Positions 17,970 to 26,781 of a stretch of 64,000 nt of DNA are shown here, in pieces. The notes under the pieces are model-generated. The model worked only from the letters and a program-made list of their open reading frames with translations. It did not search any database and had not been told where the DNA came from. Position 1 is the first letter of the stretch. Every line of letters starts with the position of its first letter. The stretch covers positions 1,228,336 to 1,292,335 of the forward strand of contig NC_019695.1 of the NCBI RefSeq assembly GCF_000317125.1. Direction: 5' to 3'. Both the position numbers and the translations under genes were made by a program. This DNA is from Chroococcidiopsis thermalis PCC 7203. GTDB lineage: Bacteria > Cyanobacteriota > Cyanobacteriia > Cyanobacteriales > Chroococcidiopsidaceae.

Positions 17970-18848
17970 TCAATCCATTGGATGCTTCTGGAGAAAAGCC
18001 AGGGCAGCTTGTCCGACTTCTACAGGATTCATACTTTGCATCCCGTGAGTTGCATTCATGATGCCGCACCGTTCGGCTTGCGGCAGCCAGTCCATCAGAA
18101 ACTGCTGCGTTTCCCGAAAACCAGGCATTGCCGCTTCGCTATCCAGTCCCATCGCCGCTAAGATTGGCATAGTTGGTTTTTTCTCGACTAGCCGATCTGC
18201 CTCTGACATTCTGAATCCCCAATTGGAAATTGCCGGGAAATCAATTGTGAAAGCGATATTGGCATCAACAGCAACTCTGTCCCATACATCAATTGGATTT
18301 GTCAGATCGACAGCACTCAAAAAACTGTGTCCGCAGACATCTACCATGTAGCGCTGAGCCGCACCCAGGCGATCGCCAGCTTTAAACAGATCCATCGCTC
18401 GGTTAAAGGCATTCACGTTTGCTTCAACTGCCTCTGGAGCTTCTCTCGGCAAGTATGGTTCGAGCAGGATGGCAGAATGTACCATCTCAGGATAGGAAAG
18501 CATGAATTGAAAGCCAATCACACCACCAAAGGAAAAAGCTAGAATATGTGTTTTTTCAATCCCTAAATGCTCCAGCAATTGTTTAGCGTGTTCTGCGCCT
18601 TCTTCAATACTCAAACTATCTTTTTCTAGCGTGCTGCCGTTATAGCCAGCTCTGTAGTAGCTAATAAACTGGTATTTTTCAAACAACTGGGGATAAAATT
18701 GCAGTGGCGTAATCAGGCTGTCAGCAATATTCGTGCCGTGAATGCAAAGTACGGGTTCGCCACTTCCCACCAGCGCATATCTGAGTTCGGCGTTTTTGAC
18801 TTTTGCCCGCTGGTTATGCTCGATTGACCAATCGCGACCGATATACAT
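17970..18848 (-). CDS. Alpha/beta hydrolase
   Basis: A 292-residue alpha/beta-fold hydrolase. It has an oxyanion-hole motif CIHGTNIADS (~34-43), a nucleophile elbow AFSFGG in which the usual first Gly is Ala, a candidate acid in MGLDSEA and the catalytic His in NATHGMQS near the C terminus. Predicted to be a soluble esterase or related hydrolase. The ATG at 18848 has an AGGAGA about 6 bases upstream. It starts the short group hydrolase, aldo/keto reductase, GH13 on the minus strand; a joint function is not evident. Confidence 0.8.
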   Translation of the reverse strand: MYIGRDWSIEHNQRAKVKNAELRYALVGSGEPVLCIHGTNIADSLITPLQFYPQLFEKYQFISYYRAGYNGSTLEKDSLSIEEGAEHAKQLLEHLGIEKTHILAFSFGGVIGFQFMLSYPEMVHSAILLEPYLPREAPEAVEANVNAFNRAMDLFKAGDRLGAAQRYMVDVCGHSFLSAVDLTNPIDVWDRVAVDANIAFTIDFPAISNWGFRMSEADRLVEKKPTMPILAAMGLDSEAAMPGFRETQQFLMDWLPQAERCGIMNATHGMQSMNPVEVGQAALAFLQKHPMD

Positions 18849-19296
18849 TTATTGTCTCCTACGAAGATACTAAATTGCTTGTAAAAGGAATGCAGATGGT
18901 AATTGGTAGTTGGTAGTTGGTAATTACGCAACGTGTAACTGTCTCTTGCTCTTGTTCCCCCCTTTCTCAAGGGGAGCCACTTGCGTGGGCGGGTTTCCCG
19001 ACTTGAGCAAAGTGGCGTGGGTTAGGGGGGATCTCTTCGTGAGTGGTGTAGTTTGTCGATCCCCAACCCCCTTAAAAAGGGGGCTAAGAAAAAAGTCGCA
19101 CGCGAGGTTAATTGGTAATGGGTAGTTGGTAGTTGGTAGTTGTCCCCCTGCTCCCTTGTCCCCCTTCGCCCCTAATCCCCACTCCCTTCGGTCGCGGGGA
19201 AGAGCGAGTTCCCCCTTGTCCCCCTTGTCCCCCTTGTCCCCCTTGTCCCCCTCAGCTCCCTCAGCTCCCTCAGCTCTCTTCTCCCTGCTCCCATTT
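18849..19296. repeat. 448-bp repeat-filled intergenic region
   Basis: No gene is seen. It contains GTTGGTA/ATTGGTA heptamers (18897-18925 and 19111-19141), two arms of a GC-rich element with CCCCC..GGGG ends (about 18956-19090), and a CCCTTGTCC nonamer tandem array at 19202-19258 followed by CAGCTCCCT repeats. Short open frames across these repeats are artefacts of low complexity. Confidence 0.75.
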
Positions 19297-20319
19297 CTAA
19301 GCTGTTAGCACTTGCCGCAGCACATCATCCATTGCCTGTCTGTCTTGCTCGGTTAGGGAGAATGTGGTCAAGTGTCCGCCGATGCTGTTAACTTCCCAGT
19401 ATTTAGCGTTGGGAATCCTTTCAGCGTCACGCTGGCATTCTTCCGGCGGAAACATGCGATCGCCAGTGAAAGCAACTACAAACATTTGTGCTTTAATGCG
19501 GCTGAGTGCGGCAGATAGATCGCCACCAGCACTGGGATCGGCGGCGCGGGTCTTGCGCGATTGATTCACCAAATTGTTAGGGTCTTGGGGCAGCATAAAG
19601 GCTTCCCAGAAACGAGAAACGAAGTCATCCATAGAAGCAAAGCCGATCGTCCGCCAGACTTCTTCGCCTTCACGGTAGAATCCGAGTGGAGGCAGTGTCA
19701 GCGCCATGACGTGTGCTTGACGGCGCAATCCAGCTTGTACGGCTTGAGGATCGGTGTAGAAGCCGTTGTTCCAAGCTGGATCGGCTAAGATCGGTTCCTC
19801 AATTGCCGTGCGCAACCACAAAAGAGTCCACGGAGAAGGCTTGGGAGCGCCTGCGATCGAAGCCGCACGCTTGACCATGTGGGGAAAGCGAACCGCCCAC
19901 TCATAAGTTTGCAGCGCACCGACAGACCAGCCGAGGACTAAATACAGTTCGTCGATGCCGAATTTTTCAGTGACGAGCCGATGTTGAGCGATAACATCAT
20001 CAGCAATATGAGTTTGCGGGAAGGCTCCGCGATCGAATGGTGGAGCTGTGTTGCTGGGCGAGGAAGAGACACCGTTGCCTAACAACCCAGGTAAGATGAT
20101 AAAGTATTTGCGCGGGTCGAGCGGACGATCTTCGCCAATATAGATTTCTAGAGCTTCTGGCGCTCCGCCCAAAAAATGTGGAAACAAAATCGCATTGTCT
20201 TTGGCTGCGTTCAATTTACCGTGGGTTTTATACGCTAGTTTGGCGTTAGAAAGGATGAATCCAGTTGATAGTTGGAAGTCACCTAAATCGAAAATTTCTG
20301 TTTGTGATTGTTCTGGCAT
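19297..20319 (-). CDS. MetX-like alpha/beta hydrolase (homoserine acetyltransferase family)
   Basis: A 340-residue protein of the MetX-type alpha/beta fold: LAYKTHGKLNAAKDN near the N terminus, nucleophile Ser in LGWSVGALQ, acid Asp in FTGDRMFPP and His in SIGGHLTTF. True homoserine O-acetyltransferases make O-acetylhomoserine, but many paralogues are hydrolases, and the operon context here is not methionine synthesis. It is the last gene of the ten-gene operon; its ATG is 2 bp after the GMC stop, with an AGAGG overlapping that stop, so translational coupling is likely. Confidence 0.8.
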   Translation of the reverse strand: MPEQSQTEIFDLGDFQLSTGFILSNAKLAYKTHGKLNAAKDNAILFPHFLGGAPEALEIYIGEDRPLDPRKYFIILPGLLGNGVSSSPSNTAPPFDRGAFPQTHIADDVIAQHRLVTEKFGIDELYLVLGWSVGALQTYEWAVRFPHMVKRAASIAGAPKPSPWTLLWLRTAIEEPILADPAWNNGFYTDPQAVQAGLRRQAHVMALTLPPLGFYREGEEVWRTIGFASMDDFVSRFWEAFMLPQDPNNLVNQSRKTRAADPSAGGDLSAALSRIKAQMFVVAFTGDRMFPPEECQRDAERIPNAKYWEVNSIGGHLTTFSLTEQDRQAMDDVLRQVLTA

Positions 20320-20321
20320 AT

Positions 20322-21899
20322 TTACCTCTGTTGTTTAATAAAATCTGCGACTCTTTCGCCGATCGCGACGATTGTTGTATGAGGGTTGGATGAGGGGATG
20401 GCAGGCATGACGGAAGCATCTGCGACGCGCAATCCTTCCACGCCGTAAACTTTGAGTTGCGTGTCTACAACTGCCATGCGATCGACACCCATTTTGCAAG
20501 ATCCTACGTAGTGGTAGTAGGAACCGACATTGTTAATTACCCAATCTCTAAGTGCTGCTTCAGTGTTGACTTCTGGACCTGGATTGATTTCTGTCAAACC
20601 TAACTTAGTAAAGGCTTGAGTTTGATAAATCTGACGGGCTATTTTTACCATCTCGACCATGCGATCGATGTCCGATGTTTCTGCGCCATAATTGGCGTTA
20701 ATTAACGGATTAGCCATCGGATCGCTACTTGCCAAACGCACCCAGCCACGGGATAGCGGACGCACTAAACCAGGTAGCGCCAAAATGATTCTCGGATCGA
20801 CTAACTGGCTGACTGGCGCAATTGGTTGATTTGTTTGCAGACGTTGGATGACGTTACCGAAAAATGATTCGCCAAATGGGGCGCGATGCACCAAACAAAT
20901 TTCTAAGTCGGGAACCAGCATCGACGGTTCAGATTTCCAAAATAAGGCAACTTCGGTCATATTACCTTTAGGATCGGCTCCTGGTTCAGTCATCATGCCC
21001 ATCGGACCGATAATCAGTGGATGGTCGTGAAAATTTTCTCCTACACCCGGTAAATCGACTACTGTAGGTATGTTGAATTGTTGCAGTTGTTCGGGATTAC
21101 CAATACCTGAAAGCAGCAATAATTTTGGCGATTGAATTGCCCCTGCACAAACAATCACTTCGCGCTCGGCTCTGACAGTCTTTAAAGCTCCGTCTTGCTG
21201 ATATTCAACCCCTACACAGCGATGATTTTCAATTAACAGTTTCGTTGCTTGGGAATTGCTGCTTAAAGTAACGTTAGGACGAGCTAAAGCTGGTTCTAAA
21301 TATGCCGTTCTAACTCCCGCTCTTCTGCCATTCTTAATATCAACGTGATGCCAACCAACCCCAAAATCCTCGGCATTAAAATCTTTGACGTAAGGATAGC
21401 CCAGTTCTACACAGGCATCGATGAAAGTTTGTGAAGCTGGATTGCCTTCGTATTTGGCATCAATGATATTAATTGGACCACCTTTACCCGCAGTAGGGTT
21501 GGTGTCGTCTTCCTGATTTTCGAGTTTTTGAAAATAAGGCAGCACGTCTTTGAAAGACCAGCCAGCACAACCATTGTAAGCCCAATCATCAAAATCGGCG
21601 GCTTTACCTCTGGTATGAATCATGTGATAAATATTGGAAGTTCCGCCGATCAGTTTGCCAGCCGCAGAATAGATTTGTCTGTTAGCTAATCCTGGTTGGG
21701 GAACGCTCATGTAAGCCCAATCGATTTCGGTCAATAACAATTCATTCCAGCGGTAGGGAACGTCAATAGCTTCCCAATTTTGAGTTCCGCCAGCTTCTAA
21801 AATTAAGACTTTGGCATCAGCAAGTTCACTCAAACGATAGGCAACGGTTGCACCTGCTGCGCCCGAACCGACAACAATATAATCAAAAGTTTCTGTCAC
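20322..21899 (-). CDS. GMC-family FAD oxidoreductase, copy 2
   Basis: A 525-residue glucose-methanol-choline oxidoreductase. It has the FAD motif DYIVVGSGAAGATVAYR at the N terminus, GMC signature 1 (GKLIGGTSNIYHMIHTRG), signature 2 (GAIQSPKLLLLSGIG) and the catalytic pair His in YHYVGSCKMG and His in SNPHTTIVAIG. It should oxidise an alcohol to an aldehyde. The frame is open to a TTG at 21956, but the GTG at 21899 directly before the FAD motif, preceded by a G-run, avoids overlap with the upstream GMC gene. It is adjacent to a paralogue and probably arose by tandem duplication. Confidence 0.85.
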   Translation of the reverse strand: MTETFDYIVVGSGAAGATVAYRLSELADAKVLILEAGGTQNWEAIDVPYRWNELLLTEIDWAYMSVPQPGLANRQIYSAAGKLIGGTSNIYHMIHTRGKAADFDDWAYNGCAGWSFKDVLPYFQKLENQEDDTNPTAGKGGPINIIDAKYEGNPASQTFIDACVELGYPYVKDFNAEDFGVGWHHVDIKNGRRAGVRTAYLEPALARPNVTLSSNSQATKLLIENHRCVGVEYQQDGALKTVRAEREVIVCAGAIQSPKLLLLSGIGNPEQLQQFNIPTVVDLPGVGENFHDHPLIIGPMGMMTEPGADPKGNMTEVALFWKSEPSMLVPDLEICLVHRAPFGESFFGNVIQRLQTNQPIAPVSQLVDPRIILALPGLVRPLSRGWVRLASSDPMANPLINANYGAETSDIDRMVEMVKIARQIYQTQAFTKLGLTEINPGPEVNTEAALRDWVINNVGSYYHYVGSCKMGVDRMAVVDTQLKVYGVEGLRVADASVMPAIPSSNPHTTIVAIGERVADFIKQQR

Positions 21900-21942
21900 G
21901 ATCGCCCCCCATTCATTAATTTTTGTTTTTAGTTTTGCTAAA

Positions 21943-23490
21943 CTACCGAGTGGCAATAATTAAATCGGCTGCTTTTTCACCAATAGCGATGGTAGGAGCA
22001 TTCGTATTCCCGCTCGTAATTGTGGGCATAATCGAAGCATCTGCAACCCGCAATCCTTCTACTCCATAGACTTGCAGTCGAGAATTAACAACGGCATCGC
22101 GATCGCTTCCCATTTTGCAAGTCCCAACTGGATGCCAGACAGTAGAAGCAACTTGTCGAATATAGGTGCTTAATTCTGCTTTGCTGGTGACAGAAATTCC
22201 TGGGGCTAATTCTTCACCGCGAAATTCATCAAAAGCACGAGTATTCACTAATTCTCTCGATAATTCAATTCCTCGAATTAACACATCGAGATCGGCTTCA
22301 GATTGCAAGTAATTAGGACGCAAAACAGCTAAATCTTGAGGATTGTTAGATCTTAAAGAAACAGTACCTCGACTTTGCGGCTGCACTAAAATTGGTGCGA
22401 AAGTAAAGCCAGGACCATCAACTCGATACTGAGGTTCTAAAAATTGTACGGGTCCAAAAAAGAATTGCAAATCGGGTGAGTTCGTACTGCGATCGATGTC
22501 GCTGCTGGTATAAGTAAATAAACCTGCTTCGGAAAGCAGATTAGGTACGGGTTGTTCTTGCTTGCAGCTATAGCCAACTCCAAATAGCAAATGATCTTGC
22601 AGATTTTTGCCAACTCCAGGTAAGTCAACTACAAGGGGAATACTATGAGCTTGCAAATGTTCGGCGGCTCCAATACCGGAAAGCATTAATAATTTCGGAG
22701 ATTCAAATGCACCACAACTAAGAATTACTTCCGCTTCGGCTTTAACTTGGTGAATTTTGCCGTCTTGCAGATATTCCAAGCCAATAACTCGCTGTTTAGC
22801 AAATAAAAGTCGGGTGACTTGCGCGTCAACTTCTACTGCAAAATTGGGATGTCCGAGAATTGGTCTGAGAAAAGCAACAGCCGTACTGCAACGCCGATCA
22901 TCTTGCGTGCGAGTCGATTGATAGAAAAATGCGCCATTTTCCTGTTGTGCGCCGTTGCAGTCCCAGTCATTACCCCCATAACCCAATTCCATCGCTGCTG
23001 ACACGAAAGCCTGGGATACAGGTGCGGGATTGCGATAGTTAATGACGTGTAAAGGTCCGCCTACACCTCGATATTCCGAGGCTCCACCTTCATAATCTTC
23101 CGATTTTTTGAAATAGGGTAAGATTTCTTGGTAACTCCAACCTTCGTTACCTAAATATTTCCAGCGATCGTAATCGCGACGATTGCCTCGAATGTACATC
23201 ATGGCATTGATTGAAGTTCCGCCGCCCAAAACTTTGCCTTGGGCGATCGAGATTTGGCGATCGCCTAAACCTGGTTCTGGTTCGGTTGAGTAACCCCAAT
23301 CTGCATTAGAACCCCACAGAGAAGTCATCGACTGCATATCTGTGTTGTGGATAGCGGGGTTGCTATCTGGACTGCCTGCTTCTAGTAACAGAACGCTACA
23401 ACCCAGATTTTTCATCAGTCGGTAGGCAATGACACAACCAGCCGCGCCAGCACCTACAATAATGTAATCAAATGTACGTTCAAAATTCAT
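21943..23490 (-). CDS. GMC-family FAD oxidoreductase, copy 1
   Basis: A 515-residue GMC oxidoreductase with DYIIVGAGAAGCVIAYRL at residues ~7-24, signature GGGTSINAMMYIRG, second signature GAFESPKLLMLSGIG and catalytic His in WHPVGTCKMG. At the second active-site position it has Asn (SGNTNAPTIAIG), like choline dehydrogenase, whereas the neighbour has His. The two copies may therefore act on different substrates or successive steps (inference). The ATG at 23490 follows the second Nif11 gene by 17 bp. Confidence 0.88.
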   Translation of the reverse strand: MNFERTFDYIIVGAGAAGCVIAYRLMKNLGCSVLLLEAGSPDSNPAIHNTDMQSMTSLWGSNADWGYSTEPEPGLGDRQISIAQGKVLGGGTSINAMMYIRGNRRDYDRWKYLGNEGWSYQEILPYFKKSEDYEGGASEYRGVGGPLHVINYRNPAPVSQAFVSAAMELGYGGNDWDCNGAQQENGAFFYQSTRTQDDRRCSTAVAFLRPILGHPNFAVEVDAQVTRLLFAKQRVIGLEYLQDGKIHQVKAEAEVILSCGAFESPKLLMLSGIGAAEHLQAHSIPLVVDLPGVGKNLQDHLLFGVGYSCKQEQPVPNLLSEAGLFTYTSSDIDRSTNSPDLQFFFGPVQFLEPQYRVDGPGFTFAPILVQPQSRGTVSLRSNNPQDLAVLRPNYLQSEADLDVLIRGIELSRELVNTRAFDEFRGEELAPGISVTSKAELSTYIRQVASTVWHPVGTCKMGSDRDAVVNSRLQVYGVEGLRVADASIMPTITSGNTNAPTIAIGEKAADLIIATR

Positions 23491-23507
23491 TGACTAGTCC
23501 ACCTTTT

Positions 23508-23822
23508 TTACCGGTTTAGAAACTCATCAATCTCTTTTTGGGATAAACTATCAATGACATTGGCAGCGAGATATTCCAGATAGTATTTGCCCCACATTGT
23601 TTCCCACAAACTAAATGTCAAATCGAAATTTTCCCCTAATTTATTCGCTAAATAAATCTCAAGTTCCCAAACAGTGTCGTCGAATTCTTGCTCGGTGAAC
23701 TTATAACCTGCTTGCGCTGCATATGTCAAAACTTCTAGTTTAGGAAGAGTTTTTAATTTGGTTTGCAATTCGGACTGGTGGACGAGTTTTTGTAAAAAAT
23801 TAACGACTTCTATTCTTGCCAT
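23508..23822 (-). CDS. Nif11-domain protein, copy B
   Basis: A 104-residue protein whose first ~55 residues match the Nif11 pattern (VVNFLQKLVHQSELQTKL, then AAQAGYKFTEQEF). The second half contains SLWETMWGKYYLEYL and ends in FLNR. Nif11 domains occur in nitrogen-fixation-linked proteins and as leader peptides of RiPP precursors. This protein lacks a double-Gly cleavage site and a Cys-rich core, and no modification enzymes are nearby, so a RiPP role is unlikely. It lies 23 bp after its paralogue and 17 bp before GMC copy 1, in the centre of the operon. Confidence 0.75.
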   Translation of the reverse strand: MARIEVVNFLQKLVHQSELQTKLKTLPKLEVLTYAAQAGYKFTEQEFDDTVWELEIYLANKLGENFDLTFSLWETMWGKYYLEYLAANVIDSLSQKEIDEFLNR

Positions 23823-23845
23823 AGGATTTTGACGAGTTTAAAAAC

Positions 23846-24160
23846 TTAGTTAAGAAACTGTTTTAGTTCTGCCTCAGAAAAAGCCTGAAATAATTCTTCA
23901 ACTACATAGTGCAGGCGAGACTTGCCCCACATTTTCCGCCATAAACTACTATTAGCGCCGATCGCTTCACCCATTCTCTCGATAATAATCTGAGCTTCCA
24001 TACCTCCAATAACCTCAGCTAATTCCTCACCATTAAAGCTGTAACCCAAACTTTTAGCGTGAAAAATAACTTCGGGTAAGTTTTTCTGCTCGAATTTTTC
24101 TAGCAATTTTGTATCGCTATGACAAACTCTAAAAAAATCAATTACACTTGCTTTCGACAT
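23846..24160 (-). CDS. Nif11-domain protein, copy A
   Basis: Also 104 residues when started at the ATG at 24160, which has GAGGAG nine bases upstream; an ATG two codons earlier (24166) has poor spacing. The N-terminal half is Nif11-like (VIDFFRVCHSDTKLLEKF, AKSLGYSFNGEEL). It has one IGG at residues 51-53, in the place of a RiPP leader cleavage site, but the rest, with SLWRKMWGKSRLHY, does not look like a modified core peptide. The SLW..MWGK..L.Y motif is shared with copy B. It follows the EthD gene by about 14 bp. Probably a small binding or regulatory protein of the pathway (inference). Confidence 0.75.
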   Translation of the reverse strand: MSKASVIDFFRVCHSDTKLLEKFEQKNLPEVIFHAKSLGYSFNGEELAEVIGGMEAQIIIERMGEAIGANSSLWRKMWGKSRLHYVVEELFQAFSEAELKQFLN

Positions 24161-24174
24161 AAACATAATCTCCT

Positions 24175-24873
24175 CTAACGAAAATCTGGACCAATAATCC
24201 AGTTTTCACTTGTCACCATACTATGAACGTAATTAGTTTCAAAAAGATGCCCAAATTCCGGTAGAATTAGATTTTCATATTCTGGCGAATTCAAAGCTTT
24301 CTCAAGAGAAGATAAATCATCAAACCAAAGTTGCGATACACAGTCGAGAATAGACTCACCGATCGCGTAAAAACTATCGCGAACGTGGCATTGAAGATAG
24401 CGTTGCAAACCTGGAATTTTCATAACTTTAGCAGCATGACCGTGCAACATAGTTTGGCGAAACTCTGCTAATGGCATTCCAGCTTTTCGCTTCACCATAA
24501 TCAAAAGCTTGATGCGCTTAGAATCTCTTTGTAGCGGTTCGCCTTCCATTAAAACGTGAGCTGTAGTATCTAGCCCAACCGTCCGCCAAAATGCTGCCCA
24601 GTTTGGTTCATCTCGTCGCGCTCCTTCGATAAACTCTTTAGACTGAAGCGAAGCAATTTGTTCTGCTTCATTTTCTAACCAAATTTCAGCAACACCACTA
24701 AAAAGCGGATCTACTGGCTCGGCTCCAAAAGGAATTCTGAGATCGATTAAATACCTTCTAATTTGAGGAATTTTGCTGGCATAATTTACCGCATGAATGT
24801 TAATCCAATAGTCTTGAAAATCTTTCTCACTCATCCCTGGTCTGGGATGGGCAAATATTAATTGGTGAATCAT
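24175..24873 (-). CDS. Tandem EthD-domain protein
   Basis: A 232-residue protein with two EthD-type ferredoxin-like (dimeric alpha/beta barrel) domains. Domain 1, about residues 1-115, has DFQDYWINIHAVNYASKIP; domain 2, about 118-225, has EFRQTMLHGHAAKVMKIPG. The conserved His and the following 'P..RYL' pattern are present in both. EthD-like proteins occur in degradation and natural-product pathways, often with no known catalytic role. Here it is between the ThDP enzyme and the Nif11 genes in the same operon. Confidence 0.8.
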   Translation of the reverse strand: MIHQLIFAHPRPGMSEKDFQDYWINIHAVNYASKIPQIRRYLIDLRIPFGAEPVDPLFSGVAEIWLENEAEQIASLQSKEFIEGARRDEPNWAAFWRTVGLDTTAHVLMEGEPLQRDSKRIKLLIMVKRKAGMPLAEFRQTMLHGHAAKVMKIPGLQRYLQCHVRDSFYAIGESILDCVSQLWFDDLSSLEKALNSPEYENLILPEFGHLFETNYVHSMVTSENWIIGPDFR

Positions 24874-24883
24874 GGTGAAGAAA

Positions 24884-24969
24884 GGGTGTGGGGTGTAGGG
24901 TGTGGGGTGTGATGGGGAGAATTCAGAATTAATTTTGAATTTTGAATTTTGAATTTTGAATTTTGAATT
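24884..24969. repeat. Two heptamer arrays between EthD and ThDP genes
   Basis: Four GGGTGTG-type units (24884-24911) and then at least five ATTTTGA units (about 24931-24969). Both have period 7. They lie inside the operon, in the gap between the ThDP enzyme stop and the EthD start. Confidence 0.8.
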
Positions 24970-24990
24970 GCTCCCCCAGCTCTCTTCTCC

Positions 24991-26682
24991 CTAGCCGATC
25001 GCTCCTGGGACTTCATTACTGATGACGAGATCGATCAGGAAAGGACCGTTGTGGAACAGAGCTTGAGCGATCGCGGGTTTGATCTGCTCTGGTGTTTCCA
25101 CGCGCACGGCTTGTACTCCCATCGCCCGTGCTAGCTCGTCAAACCGCAGATCGGGATGACATAAATCGAAAGATGCAGGAAATTCGGCTTGCGGAAGCTG
25201 CTGTTCTTGCCAATACTGCAAAATATTCAACTTTAGAATGCGATAGCTGCGATTGTTGCAGATGACAAATTTAGCGTCGATATTGTGGTGAGCAGCCGTC
25301 CACAATGCTTGGATCGTGTACATTGCGCCACCATCACCCGAAAAACCGATCGCCGTTTTATCGGGATGGGCGAGCTTAATCCCAATTGCACCAGGAATAC
25401 CCACACCGAGGGAACCACCCCGTGTCTGAAAATAATGTCCCAGCGTCGTTGGTGGAATGTAGCGACACAGCTCTTCAGAATGAGTAATAGCCTCATCGAA
25501 GACGATCGCGTTTGGTGGTAAATGTCTGGCGAGTTCCTCAGCAAACTGTGATAAATGCAGAGGTACTATGTCATGCACAGCTTTGTCAGCTTCAAACTGT
25601 TCCGTCATGTGCTGCTTTTTCGTTTCAGCAATTTGGGCAATTCTTTGACCGACTAGCCGCTTTTGCTCGGCAGTCATTATTTTTTCTAATTCAGCACCCA
25701 ATTTAGCAAGGGTCATTTTCGGATCGCTGACTATACCGAGATCTACAGGGAAATTTTTAGCAATTTCGTAAGCATTCAGATCGATATGAATGATTTTTGT
25801 ATTAGGTGCAAACGCACCGGATAATGCAGGAAAGACTTCGGGGAAAACATATGTACCGCAGATCAGCACGACATCAGCTTGAGATGTAATGCGACTGCTG
25901 ACTTCGCCAAACATATGACCTAGCAAGCCACCAAACAACGGATGGGTTGCACTCATATTTGGTTCCGATGAATCCGAACCCCAGACTTGAGCGCCAGTTA
26001 ATTCGGCGACGCGGGTTAATTCTACCTGAGCGTCGGAATAAGCTATACCATCGCCCACAATAATCAGTGGTTTGGATGCTGTAGCTAACATTGTTGCTGC
26101 TTTCGCGATCGCCTCCGGTTCGGGAGCAACTCGCGTAATGGGGATCGAGGTGGGAACGACTTCTTCCTCATTTGGCGCATCCAACACATCCATTGGCAGA
26201 GAGACAAAAACCGGACCCATCGGTGGCGTAGCGGCAATTTTGATCGCTCGACGCAATACCCGCAGCAGCGAACTCGGATGAACGACCCTAGTTGCCCATT
26301 TAGTGACGGGCTTTGCCATACTTACTAAGTCTGCTGCCATCTGCGCATCCATCGCATCGTATTGGATGCCAGATTCACCCGCCAGTACCACTAGCGGCGC
26401 ATGACCGCGCATTGCTTGATACAACATTCCGATCCCATTACCCAGACCAACGCCACTATGCAGTTGCACGACAGTAGGCTTTTTAGTAGAGCGAGCGTAG
26501 CCATCAGCAGCCGCTACCGCGATCGTTTCTTGTAAGGCAAGAATGTATTCAAATTCTGGATAATAATCGCTGAGTGCATCGAGAAACCCCTCTTCAGATG
26601 TACCGGGGTTGCCGAACATGTAGCGGATACCATCAGCAAGTAATTGCTCGATAATTGCAAATCTACCGTTTCTTTTTTCCAT
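24991..26682 (-). CDS. ThDP-dependent decarboxylase/acetolactate-synthase-like enzyme
   Basis: A 563-residue thiamine-diphosphate enzyme. The N-terminal pyrimidine-binding domain has FGNPGTSEEGF and the cofactor Glu in LQETIAVAAADGYAR; the C-terminal pyrophosphate domain has GDGGAMYTIQALWTAA followed by VICNN (the GDG..NN Mg-ThDP motif, about residues 443-470). It most resembles benzoylformate decarboxylase and other non-anabolic acetolactate-synthase-like enzymes, so it should cleave or join 2-oxo acids and aldehydes. Its neighbours (GMC oxidoreductases, PfpI proteins) fit aldehyde chemistry. Substrate unknown. Confidence 0.85.
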   Translation of the reverse strand: MEKRNGRFAIIEQLLADGIRYMFGNPGTSEEGFLDALSDYYPEFEYILALQETIAVAAADGYARSTKKPTVVQLHSGVGLGNGIGMLYQAMRGHAPLVVLAGESGIQYDAMDAQMAADLVSMAKPVTKWATRVVHPSSLLRVLRRAIKIAATPPMGPVFVSLPMDVLDAPNEEEVVPTSIPITRVAPEPEAIAKAATMLATASKPLIIVGDGIAYSDAQVELTRVAELTGAQVWGSDSSEPNMSATHPLFGGLLGHMFGEVSSRITSQADVVLICGTYVFPEVFPALSGAFAPNTKIIHIDLNAYEIAKNFPVDLGIVSDPKMTLAKLGAELEKIMTAEQKRLVGQRIAQIAETKKQHMTEQFEADKAVHDIVPLHLSQFAEELARHLPPNAIVFDEAITHSEELCRYIPPTTLGHYFQTRGGSLGVGIPGAIGIKLAHPDKTAIGFSGDGGAMYTIQALWTAAHHNIDAKFVICNNRSYRILKLNILQYWQEQQLPQAEFPASFDLCHPDLRFDELARAMGVQAVRVETPEQIKPAIAQALFHNGPFLIDLVISNEVPGAIG

Positions 26683-26689
26683 GATTTTT

Positions 26690-26775
26690 TCCTTTTAGAG
26701 AGGGAGCAGGGAGCAGTGACCAGTAACCTGTAATTTCTCCCTTGTCTCCCTTGTCTCCCTTGTCTCCCTTGTCCT
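26690..26775. repeat. TTGTCTCCC nonamer repeat
   Basis: About four copies of TTGTCTCCC at 26737-26772, between the PfpI and ThDP genes. The same 9-base period occurs at 19202-19258 and 45884-45921. Confidence 0.75.
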
Positions 26776-26781
26776 CTTCCA

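Noticed and set aside
19126-19308. 60-codon frame in the C-rich repeat region
   Set aside because: The translation is only Pro/Leu/Ser from tandem nonamers.
23508-24166. Nif11 genes as RiPP precursors
   Set aside because: No lanthipeptide or radical-SAM modification gene and no peptidase-transporter nearby, and no Cys-rich core.
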